Below are positions 26,480-33,720 of a stretch of DNA of 64,000 nucleotides, piece by piece. The notes under the pieces are model-generated. The model ran no database searches and had not been told where the DNA came from. It saw only the letters and a list, made by a program, of their open reading frames with translations. Both the position numbers and the translations under genes were made by a program. Source of the DNA: Lachnospiraceae bacterium (GTDB taxonomy: Bacteria > Bacillota > Clostridia > Lachnospirales > Lachnospiraceae); the NCBI GenBank assembly GCA_017437965.1, contig JAFRWN010000143.1, positions 1-64,000 on the forward strand. Direction: 5' to 3'. Within the stretch, counting starts at the first letter, position 1, and every line of letters starts with the position of its first letter.

Positions 26480-27607
26480 CTACGACAGCCTGTTTTTAAA
26501 GTCCTCATAGCCGAAACGTTTAACAATCTCCAGGCTTCCGTCCTCATGCAGCACATCGATGTCCGGCAAAGGCATGCCGTTAAACGTATTGTTCTTTACC
26601 ATGGAATAGATTGCCATGTCCTCAAAGACAAGCGTGTCGCCCACGGAATGCATGCTGTCAAAACTGTAATCTCCGATCACGTCACCCGCAAGACAGGTAC
26701 ATGACGAAAGCCTGCAGGTATACGCTTTTTCACCGGGAAGCCCGGCGTTTTTAAGCGGCGGCCTGTAGGGCATTTCAAGCACGTCAGGCATGTGACAGGC
26801 AGCCGAGGTATCTAATATCAGTATCGGCATGCCGTTCTCCACGATATCCATCACTTTTGTGTAAAGATAACCGGCATCTATCGCAACAGCCTCACCGGGT
26901 TCAAGATAAACCTCAAGGCCGTACTTTTCTTTTATGCTCTTTATCAGGCTTACAAGGCCAGCTCTGTCATAGTCGGGTTTTGTAATGTGATGTCCTCCGC
27001 CAAGGTTTATCCATCTGATTTCTTTAAGATACTTTCCGAACTTTTCTTCAACCGCCGCGAAGGTTTCGGCAAGCGGTGCAAAGCCCTGCTCGCAAAGGGT
27101 ATGGAAATGAAGCCCGCTGACGCCTTTCGGAAGCTCATGCGGGAAATTTGCAAGGGTTATTCCAAGCCTGCTGCCCTTTGCACACGGGTCATAGATTTCA
27201 TGGCATTCCTGCGTTGAATGCTCGGGATTTATACGAAGTCCGATAAGGGCTTTTCCTTTTTCCCATGCCGGTCTGTGCACTTCAAGCTGGTTTACGGAAT
27301 TGAAAATCACATGATCGCAGATTTTCAGTATCTCAGCCATTTCTTTTTCGGTATAGGCCGGGCAGAAGACATGGTTTTCGCCGTGAAACGTTTCATGGGC
27401 GAGCTTAGCCTCGAAAAGCCCGCTGGCAGTCGTTCCGGCAAGATACTTTTCTATGAGCGGATACACTCCAAACATCGAGAAGGCCTTCTGCGCGAGAAGG
27501 ATTTTCGCACCGCTCTCCCCGGATACCTCCTTCAGTATCTCAAGGTTTTTACGTAGTTTTTTTTCGTCCAGCACATAAGCCGGGGTGGAGATATCGGATA
27601 TCGTCAT
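26480..27607 (-). CDS. nspC: Carboxynorspermidine/carboxyspermidine decarboxylase
   Basis: This 375-aa PLP enzyme of the alanine racemase-fold decarboxylases has the cofactor lysine at about residue 41 (AQKAFSMFG), RINPEHSTQECHEIYDPCAKGSRLG, GLHFHTLCEQ, the phosphate-binding region NLGGGHH, and a C-terminal SSCTCLAGDVIGDY catalytic cysteine region. Members decarboxylate carboxyspermidine to spermidine. It starts 9 bases after the dehydrogenase that makes its substrate, so substrate channelling by operon order is likely. The specificity (carboxyspermidine or carboxynorspermidine) is inferred from the putrescine-producing neighbours. Confidence 0.92.
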   Translation of the reverse strand: MTISDISTPAYVLDEKKLRKNLEILKEVSGESGAKILLAQKAFSMFGVYPLIEKYLAGTTASGLFEAKLAHETFHGENHVFCPAYTEKEMAEILKICDHVIFNSVNQLEVHRPAWEKGKALIGLRINPEHSTQECHEIYDPCAKGSRLGITLANFPHELPKGVSGLHFHTLCEQGFAPLAETFAAVEEKFGKYLKEIRWINLGGGHHITKPDYDRAGLVSLIKSIKEKYGLEVYLEPGEAVAIDAGYLYTKVMDIVENGMPILILDTSAACHMPDVLEMPYRPPLKNAGLPGEKAYTCRLSSCTCLAGDVIGDYSFDSMHSVGDTLVFEDMAIYSMVKNNTFNGMPLPDIDVLHEDGSLEIVKRFGYEDFKNRLS

Positions 27608-27616
27608 TTAATCCCT

Positions 27617-28882
27617 CTAATCTACCGTTACCGGGTTTTCGTCCACCTTCCAGGGCAGGCCGAAGCGGTTCAGCATGTCCATGTAGGGATCGGGATCGAG
27701 TTCTTCAAGGTTTACGCAGCCTTTTTTGTTCCATACGCCGCTTGCCACAAGGGCGGTACCGATCATTGCAGGCACACCGGTCGTGTAGCTGATGGCCTGG
27801 CTGCCGAGCTCTTTGTAGCATTCCTCATGATCGCAGATATTGTAAATGTATACCGTCTTTTCTTTGCCGTCCTTGATTCCCGTGAAGATGCAGCCGATAT
27901 TGGTCTTGCCCTTTGTTCTGGGGCCGAGCGACGCGGGATCGGGAAGAAGTGCTTTAAGGAACTGTATGGGAACTATCTCCCTGCCCTCATACATGATCGG
28001 CGTTGTGGAGAGCATTCCGACATTTTCAAGGCATTTCATGTGGGTAAGATAGCTCTGGCCGAAGGTCATGAAGAAGCGTATCCTCTTAACTCCGGGTATA
28101 TTTTTTGCGAGAGACTCGATTTCCTCGTGGTGAAGAAGGTACATATCCTTCATGCCGACGCCTTCAAAATTGTACTCTCTCTTAATTTCCATGGGCTTTG
28201 TCTCAACCCAGTGTCCGTTCTCCCAGTAGCTTCCGTTTGCGGAAACCTCGCGGAGATTGATCTCGGGATTGAAGTTTGTTGCAAAGGGATAACCGTGATC
28301 GCCGCCGTTGCAGTCAAGAATATCTATGGTGTGGATCTCGTCAAAGTAATGCTTCAGGGCATACGCTGTAAACACGCTTGTCACGCCGGGATCGAAGCCT
28401 GTTCCGAGAAGCGCGGTAAGTCCTGCCGCCTTGAATCTCTCGTCATAGGCCCACTGATAGGAGTAGTCAAAATATGCGGTAAAGCCTTTCTCACGGCAGC
28501 GTTTTTCATAGGCTGCGCGCCATACAGGCTCTTCGATGTCCTCGGGCTCATAGTTCGCGGTATCGACATAGTTCACGCCGCATTCAAGGCAGGCATCCAT
28601 TATCGTAAGATCCTGATAGGGAAGGGCAACGTTAAGCACGACATCGGGTTTGTAGGACTTAATAAGCTCTGTAAGCTCCGAAACCTTGTCGGCGTCTACC
28701 TTGGCGGTAGTTATTTTTGTCGATGAAACACCCTGCTTTTCAATTTTTTCCTTCAGGGCGTCGCACTTTGAAACAGTGCGGCTTGCGATGCACATTTCAT
28801 CAAAGACCTTGTCATTCTGACATATTTTCTGAATTGCCACGGAGGCTACGCCGCCGCAGCCGATAACCAAAACTTTGCTCAT
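27617..28882 (-). CDS. Carboxyspermidine dehydrogenase (saccharopine dehydrogenase family)
   Basis: This 421-aa protein has an N-terminal Rossmann nucleotide site (VIGCGGVASVAIQK, 5-18) and the LYS1-like fold. The WAYDERFKAAGLTALLGTGFDPGVT segment is characteristic of carboxynorspermidine/carboxyspermidine synthases. It condenses aspartate beta-semialdehyde with putrescine and reduces the imine with NADPH to carboxyspermidine. Location directly before nspC supports this. A related reaction on agmatine is known in other bacteria and cannot be excluded. Good ribosome site (AAAGGAG). Confidence 0.9.
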   Translation of the reverse strand: MSKVLVIGCGGVASVAIQKICQNDKVFDEMCIASRTVSKCDALKEKIEKQGVSSTKITTAKVDADKVSELTELIKSYKPDVVLNVALPYQDLTIMDACLECGVNYVDTANYEPEDIEEPVWRAAYEKRCREKGFTAYFDYSYQWAYDERFKAAGLTALLGTGFDPGVTSVFTAYALKHYFDEIHTIDILDCNGGDHGYPFATNFNPEINLREVSANGSYWENGHWVETKPMEIKREYNFEGVGMKDMYLLHHEEIESLAKNIPGVKRIRFFMTFGQSYLTHMKCLENVGMLSTTPIMYEGREIVPIQFLKALLPDPASLGPRTKGKTNIGCIFTGIKDGKEKTVYIYNICDHEECYKELGSQAISYTTGVPAMIGTALVASGVWNKKGCVNLEELDPDPYMDMLNRFGLPWKVDENPVTVD

Positions 28883-28898
28883 ATCGGGCTCCTTTCAC

Positions 28899-29768
28899 CT
28901 AATTTCTGCCTTTATTTTTTTCCTCTTCCTCTTCGAGGAGGTCTTCAACATATCTCGGAAGCATAAACGCTCCCTTGTGGAGATTTGTCGTATAGTACCA
29001 GGTTTTTATGTGCCTGTCATTCCATCTTTTAGCGTCAAAATCGAGCGGTTTGTACTTTTTCGAGCCGAAGCCGAAAAGCCAGTATCCGGCAGGGCAGGTC
29101 GGAATGTGAGCCTGATATACCCTGCTGATTGGAAAGCTTCTGAAAGCCTTTCTGTGCATCGAACGGCAGGGCTCCTCGTCCTCGTCAAAGAAGGGCGAAC
29201 CGTGCTGGTATACCATGATGCCGTCCTCGCGGAGTGCCTTGTAGCAGCTCCCGTAAAATTCCTTCGTAAAAAGTCCGGCAGTGTGTCCCAGAGGGTCTGT
29301 CGCATCATTTATTATCAGGTCATATTCGTTGTGACGGCTCCTTAAAAACCTCAATCCGTCCTGATAGTATATCGTAACCCTGGGGTCCTCAAGTCCCCTT
29401 GCATTGTCCGGGAAAAATTCTTTGCAGACCTCCACAAACATCTCGTCGGGCTCGACCACCTCAATCGACTCGATCTCGTCATAGTATGAAAGCTCTCTTG
29501 CCACGCCGCCGTCGCCGCCGCCGATAACGAGTATTCTTTTCGCATTGGGGTGCACGGCCATAGGCACATGAACTATCATCTCATCATAGACGAACTCGTC
29601 CTTTTCAGAGAAGATGACGCTGCCGTCAGAGGTTATGAAGCGGCCGAATTCGGGCGAATCAAACACGTCAATACGCTGGAAATCGCTCTGCCCGCTGTAT
29701 AATTGTTTTTCCACACGAACCGACATCTTTACGTTGCCGGTGTGGTATTCGCTGAACCAGTAATCCAT
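28899..29768 (-). CDS. speE: Spermidine synthase-like aminopropyltransferase
   Basis: This 289-aa aminopropyltransferase has WFSEYHTGNVKMS at the start, QRIDVFDSPEFGRF, the nucleotide-binding VIGGGDGGVARE (about 81-91) and EVVEPDEMF. In canonical enzymes it transfers aminopropyl from decarboxylated S-adenosylmethionine to putrescine. Several normally conserved spots differ: YDEM where family members usually have YHEM, and DATDPLGHTAGLF where DS(S/T)DPxGPAxxLF is usual. No speD is in the window. The gene sits second in an operon that already encodes a speD-independent route to spermidine, so its true amine acceptor is uncertain. The C-terminus is a very acidic EEEEE-rich tail. Confidence 0.82.
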   Translation of the reverse strand: MDYWFSEYHTGNVKMSVRVEKQLYSGQSDFQRIDVFDSPEFGRFITSDGSVIFSEKDEFVYDEMIVHVPMAVHPNAKRILVIGGGDGGVARELSYYDEIESIEVVEPDEMFVEVCKEFFPDNARGLEDPRVTIYYQDGLRFLRSRHNEYDLIINDATDPLGHTAGLFTKEFYGSCYKALREDGIMVYQHGSPFFDEDEEPCRSMHRKAFRSFPISRVYQAHIPTCPAGYWLFGFGSKKYKPLDFDAKRWNDRHIKTWYYTTNLHKGAFMLPRYVEDLLEEEEEKNKGRN

Positions 29769-29783
29769 GCTCCGCTCCCTTTC

Positions 29784-31235
29784 TCAGTATTTTATCACGT
29801 TAAGTCTTGATATATCAGGGCTCTCGGGTCCCTGCATCGAGCAGCCTTTTTCCTTTGCGTACTCGATATATTCAATGATTTCTTTTGTTATGATCTCGCC
29901 GGGTGCAAGGATCGGAATGCCCGGAGGATAGCACATAACAAACTCCGCACATACCTTGCCTGCCGTTTCCTTTACCGGCAGATTTTCCTTCGGCGCGTAA
30001 AATGCCTGCTGGGGCGTTGCCACAACAGCGGGCGGGATATATTCCGAAATAAAGACGTCGGTCACGTCCTTCGAGTACAGCCGTTTAATGTCCGCAAGGG
30101 CACCTACGAGCCTTTCGATATCCTGTATCCTGTCGCCTATCGAAATATAGGCAAGGATGTTGCTTATGTCGCCGAATTCTATCTGGATGTCGTACTCATC
30201 GCGGAGAAGGTCATAAACCTCGATTCCTGCAAGACCGATATCCCTTGTATATACCGCAAGCTTTGTAACGTCGAAATCATAGACGCTGCCGCCGTTTATC
30301 AGCTCGCGCCCGTAGGCATAGTAGCCCCCGATGGCATTGATCTCGTCCCTTGCATAGCTTGCCATCGAAGCCACCTTTTCAAAGGACTGCCTGCCGCGAA
30401 GCGCAAGGTTCCTCCTTGAAATATCGAGGCTCGCCATCAGAAGATAGGATGCGCTTGTGGTCTGGGTAAGATTTATTATCTGGCTGACATAGCGCTCGTT
30501 CATTTCAGGACCCAGAAGCAGTATCGAGCTCTGTGTCAGGCTTCCGCCTGATTTGTGCATGGAGACCGCTGCCATATCGGCTCCCGCCTCCATCGCCGAC
30601 ACCGGAAGCTTCTCATCGAAATAAAGATGAGTGCCGTGGGCCTCGTCGACCAGTGCCAGCATCCCGTACTCATGTGCAAGAGACACAAGCTCCTTAAGAT
30701 TTGAGCATATTCCGTAATAGGTCGGGTTATTGATGAAGATTGCAACGGCATCCTTGTTGGCTTCCATCGCAGCCCTCACATCGCTCACTTCCATTCCGAG
30801 CGGAATACCGAGCTTTTTGTCGACCTTCGGATCGATATATACCGGAACGGCGCCGCACAGTACCAGTGCGTTTATCGCGCTTTTATGAACATTTCGGGGC
30901 ATGATTATCTTGTCCCCGGCCTTACATGCCGAAAGGACCATTCCCTGTACGCTCGAGGTTGTTCCGCCAACCATCAGAAAGGCATGCGCCGCACCGAAAG
31001 CATCGGCCACAAGCTCTTCCGCCTCTTTGATAACCGAAACGGGGTGACAGAGATTGTCAAGAGGCTTCATGGAATTGACGTCAATTCCGACGCAGCGGTC
31101 CCCCAGAAGCTCCACAAGCTCGGGGTTTCCGCGTCCTCTTTTATGTCCGGGCACGTCAAAGGGCACAACTCTCTGCTTTCTGAATTTTTCCAGTGCCGTA
31201 AATATCGGCGTCTGTTTCTGCCTGTCTATGTTCAT
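29784..31235 (-). CDS. speA: Arginine decarboxylase (Orn/Lys/Arg family, SpeA-like)
   Basis: This 483-aa fold-I PLP decarboxylase has FDVPGHKRGRG near the start, the LMVGGTTSSVQGMVLS cofactor region, VDEAHGTHLYF, and the Schiff-base lysine in SMHKSGGSLTQSS (about 227). The PPGIPILAPGE segment is in the C-terminal domain. The start at 31235 (MNIDRQKQ) has GAGGAAA at good distance. A longer frame to 31310 would run through the promoter. Arginine is the likely substrate because aguA and aguB follow in the operon, giving arginine to agmatine to putrescine. Lysine or ornithine cannot be excluded by sequence alone. Confidence 0.88.
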   Translation of the reverse strand: MNIDRQKQTPIFTALEKFRKQRVVPFDVPGHKRGRGNPELVELLGDRCVGIDVNSMKPLDNLCHPVSVIKEAEELVADAFGAAHAFLMVGGTTSSVQGMVLSACKAGDKIIMPRNVHKSAINALVLCGAVPVYIDPKVDKKLGIPLGMEVSDVRAAMEANKDAVAIFINNPTYYGICSNLKELVSLAHEYGMLALVDEAHGTHLYFDEKLPVSAMEAGADMAAVSMHKSGGSLTQSSILLLGPEMNERYVSQIINLTQTTSASYLLMASLDISRRNLALRGRQSFEKVASMASYARDEINAIGGYYAYGRELINGGSVYDFDVTKLAVYTRDIGLAGIEVYDLLRDEYDIQIEFGDISNILAYISIGDRIQDIERLVGALADIKRLYSKDVTDVFISEYIPPAVVATPQQAFYAPKENLPVKETAGKVCAEFVMCYPPGIPILAPGEIITKEIIEYIEYAKEKGCSMQGPESPDISRLNVIKY

Positions 31236-31278
31236 TCTCGTTTCCTCATTAATAGTTTTTGAAAAACATGCACAGAGT

Positions 31279-31307
31279 ATTCTACCATAAAGCTCAGAAA
31301 TATACAA
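31279..31307 (-). promoter_or_regulatory. Promoter for the polyamine operon
   Basis: Minus strand -10 TAGAAT (31279-31284) and -35 TTGTAT (31302-31307), spacer 17. The -35 touches the uridine run of the upstream terminator. Moderate match only. Confidence 0.45.
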
Positions 31308-31353
31308 CAAAAAAAGCCCCTAAAATCTGCCTTGGCAGAACTTAGAGGCTTTT
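31307..31353 (-). terminator. Strong rho-independent terminator of the SSSAE-repeat lipoprotein
   Basis: On the minus strand, AAGCCTCTAAG/TTCTGCC pairs with GGCAGA/TTTTAGGGGCTT (18 pairs with one mismatch and wobbles, two-base loop). A seven-T run follows. It starts about 30 bases after the lipoprotein stop. Confidence 0.85.
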
Positions 31354-31382
31354 ATCACCTGATATCGGTTTTTACGATCGGA

Positions 31383-32441
31383 CTATACGTCGTCCTCTCC
31401 AACAAAATCATCATCCGGGTTTTCATCGAAATCATCGAACTTGGTGTTCTCAATGATTTCAGTCGAAGGTCTGATATCATCATCATTGATCTGGCCGTGC
31501 TTGCTGTATTCGGCGCTGATGTTGATCACTGCAGAAGCGCTTTCAGCGTCTACCGTATCTTCACCGCTCTGGAAGAAGCCCTTTGCAAGGCCTTCGCCTT
31601 CAGCCTTTACGTCCTTTGTTTCAAGCGAAACAAGATTTGCGTCTTTGTCAAAGGTAAATACCATGTTTCCGGTCACGCTTACGTTTTCAAGAGGCTCGTC
31701 CATACCGAAAAATGAGCTGGGATCAACCCCGTTAAGATCGATGGTTACCTTATATCCGTCAGCTGTTTCTTCAAGCTTTGCAGATTTCATTGCTTCATTA
31801 TTTTCGAGCAATGAATCAACGAATTCACCGGAATCGTCTCCAAAACCGTCTTCGTGGGTTCCTGTCCATGTATCATCGGTTTCGGCCTTTTCAAATTTGG
31901 AAACGCCCGACTGTCCTACAACATAGTAAACTTCTTTTTTCTCATCGCCGTCAAAGAAAGCTCCCATACCGCTTATTGAGGAGGTCTCAAAAACATGTCC
32001 GTAGTTTACGGTGTAATCTCCCTCACTCTTGTCGGACATGGTCATGGTGTTCTCTTTGCCACCCATAACATATTTGATTTCGAAGTCCATTGAACTCTTT
32101 ACGCTGTAGTTGGCTTCTTTTGCGTCAGCATCTGTAAAAAGGCTGAGTGCGGAATCATATTTCTTTGCATCCGAAGCGCTTGATGATTCAGCGGAGCTTG
32201 ATTCTGCAGAGCTGGATTCTGCCGAGCTTGATTCTGCTGAGCTGGACTCTGCTGATGAGCTGGACTCTGCCGATGAACTGGACTCTGCTGAAGAGCTTGA
32301 TTCTGCTGAAGAGCTTGACTCTGCTGAGCTTGAGCTTGATGCTTTACTGCTACTTGAGCTCGATGAACTTGATGATCCGCATGCCATAAGACCAAAAGCC
32401 ATGATAAATGCACATGCGCCTGCTAACATTCTTTTTCTCAT
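31383..32441 (-). CDS. Lipoprotein with (S)SSSAE tandem-repeat stalk and LolA-like beta domain
   Basis: This 352-aa protein has a lipoprotein signal (lipobox GLMAC, about Cys21), then about 70 residues of pure Ser/Ala/Glu repeats. A globular domain follows (about 95-320) with alternating beta strands: SVKSSMDFEIKYVM, EGDYTVNYGHVF, KEVYYVV, GYKVTIDLNG, NMVFTFDKDANLVSLETKD. This resembles the LolA/LppX-like lipid-carrier or DUF6612-type lipoproteins. The C-terminus is very acidic (DDFDENPDDDF). The function is unknown; extracytoplasmic binding of a hydrophobic ligand is inference. Monocistronic: its own ribosome site (AAAGGAAAG) and a strong terminator. Confidence 0.75.
   Translation of the reverse strand: MRKRMLAGACAFIMAFGLMACGSSSSSSSSSSKASSSSSAESSSSAESSSSAESSSSAESSSSAESSSAESSSAESSSAESSSAESSSASDAKKYDSALSLFTDADAKEANYSVKSSMDFEIKYVMGGKENTMTMSDKSEGDYTVNYGHVFETSSISGMGAFFDGDEKKEVYYVVGQSGVSKFEKAETDDTWTGTHEDGFGDDSGEFVDSLLENNEAMKSAKLEETADGYKVTIDLNGVDPSSFFGMDEPLENVSVTGNMVFTFDKDANLVSLETKDVKAEGEGLAKGFFQSGEDTVDAESASAVINISAEYSKHGQINDDDIRPSTEIIENTKFDDFDENPDDDFVGEDDV
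32185..32345 (-). repeat. 15/18-base in-frame tandem repeat encoding SSSAE units
   Basis: Within the lipoprotein gene, codons for ESSSSA (18 bases) and ESSSA (15 bases) alternate about ten times with few changes. Near-perfect in-frame units of this kind can expand or shrink by slippage without breaking the frame, changing the stalk length. Confidence 0.8.
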
Positions 32442-32504
32442 TGTTTTACTTTCCTTTCTTATAGGTACTTTTTATTATTTTAAGGAACTATGTTCCAAAA
32501 AACC

Positions 32505-33524
32505 TTATTTAATCTTTACGATCCAGCCTTCGGGAGCCTCGATTGTTCCCATCTGGATTCCTGTAAGTGTTTCACGAAGCTTGGTGCAGACAGGTCCCAT
32601 CTCTGTCATTCCTGAAGGAAGGAAGATGTCTTTGCCATGGTCGTTGATGCGTCCTACAGGCGAAATAACTGCTGCGGTACCGCAGAGACCGCACTCGTCC
32701 ATATCCTTTACTTCGTCGAAGAATACTTCCCTGTGCTCTACTTCCATGCCGAGATACTTCTCTGCAACGATGCAGAGTGAACGGCGGGTGATTGAAGGAA
32801 GAATGGAGTTTGACTTCGGTGTGATGAGCTTGTTGCCCTTGATGAAGATGAAGTTTGCACCACCGGTCTCTTCAACCTTTGTCCTGGTTGCTGCATCAAG
32901 GTACATATTCTCGTCAAAGCCCTGCTCATGTGCCTCAACAATTGCGTAAAGGCTCATTGCATAGTTAAGTCCGGCCTTGATGTTTCCGGTTCCGTGAGGA
33001 GCCGCACGGTCGTAGTCACATACTCTGATGGAGATGGGCTTTGCGCCACCCTTGAAGTAAGGACCTACAGGTGTTACAAGGATCCTGAACTGATATTCAT
33101 CGGCAGGCTTTACACCGATAACCGCATTTGTTCCCATGATATAGGGACGTATATAGAGTGTTGCACCGCTGCCGTAAGGAGGTACATAGTCTGCATTTGC
33201 AAGCACTACCTTCTTTACTGCCTCGATGAACTTAGCCTCATCGTAGGGAGGAATCTTAAGTCTTCTTGCAGAATCGGCAAGACGTGAAGCATTGAGGTCG
33301 GGTCTGAAAGTAACGATGTCACCGTCTTTTGTTGTATAGGCCTTGAGTCCTTCAAATACCGTCTGCGCATACTGGAAAACACCGGCGCACTCATTAAGTA
33401 CTATGTTATGGTCTGTGGTAAGCTCACCCTCATCCCATGCGCCGTTCTTAAAATTTGATACAAAGCTGCAGTCAGTGGGCATATATCCGAAGCCCAGATT
33501 TGACCAGTCAATATTTTTGCTCAT
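32505..33524 (-). CDS. ilvE: Branched-chain amino acid aminotransferase
   Basis: This 339-aa fold-IV PLP transaminase transfers the amino group between leucine, isoleucine or valine and 2-oxoglutarate. It has FEGLKAYTTKDG, the cofactor lysine in GTGNIKAGLNYA (about 183), VEETGGANFIFIKG, LPSITRRS and ECGLCGTAAVISPVG, all usual for eukaryote-like/long IlvE enzymes. It has its own promoter (33572-33600) and a strong ribosome site (CGGAGGAAA), is divergent from the signalling operon, and stands alone as a metabolic gene here. Confidence 0.93.
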   Translation of the reverse strand: MSKNIDWSNLGFGYMPTDCSFVSNFKNGAWDEGELTTDHNIVLNECAGVFQYAQTVFEGLKAYTTKDGDIVTFRPDLNASRLADSARRLKIPPYDEAKFIEAVKKVVLANADYVPPYGSGATLYIRPYIMGTNAVIGVKPADEYQFRILVTPVGPYFKGGAKPISIRVCDYDRAAPHGTGNIKAGLNYAMSLYAIVEAHEQGFDENMYLDAATRTKVEETGGANFIFIKGNKLITPKSNSILPSITRRSLCIVAEKYLGMEVEHREVFFDEVKDMDECGLCGTAAVISPVGRINDHGKDIFLPSGMTEMGPVCTKLRETLTGIQMGTIEAPEGWIVKIK

Positions 33525-33571
33525 GTTATTTTCCTCCGAAAGCGTTATACCGCTTTACTTATTTTGCAAAG

Positions 33572-33600
33572 ATTATACAGCAGATAGCATAATTAGTCAA
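33572..33600 (-). promoter_or_regulatory. ilvE: Promoter for ilvE
   Basis: Minus strand -35 TTGACT (33595-33600) and -10 TATAAT (33572-33577), spacer 17; close to consensus. Confidence 0.75.
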
Positions 33601-33648
33601 GAGCTTCTGTTATATGCAAAACAAATTTCGTCAAGTTTCAATAAAAAG

Positions 33649-33677
33649 TTGCTACTTTATTATTAATATGATAAAAT
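33649..33677 (+). promoter_or_regulatory. Promoter for the three-gene signalling operon
   Basis: -35 TTGCTA (33649-33654), spacer 17, -10 TAAAAT (33672-33677). AGGAGGA (33708-33714) follows, six bases before the ATG at 33721. Confidence 0.6.
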
Positions 33678-33720
33678 AGTATTATTAGAAGTATGCAAAA
33701 ATCCATCAGGAGGAATTTCT

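Noticed and set aside
27827..28726. 299-codon open frame on the plus strand
   Set aside because: It is fully antisense to the carboxyspermidine dehydrogenase, whose motifs and ribosome site are clear; no homology is recognisable.
32460..32504. Short GGAAC/GTTCC hairpin after ilvE
   Set aside because: Only five pairs with no proper T run; too weak to list as terminator.
32110..32949. Long open frame on the plus strand opposite the repeat lipoprotein and ilvE
   Set aside because: Its Asp/Ser/Ala/Glu-Leu repeats are only the complement of the SSSAE tract, it spans two real genes and has no ribosome site.
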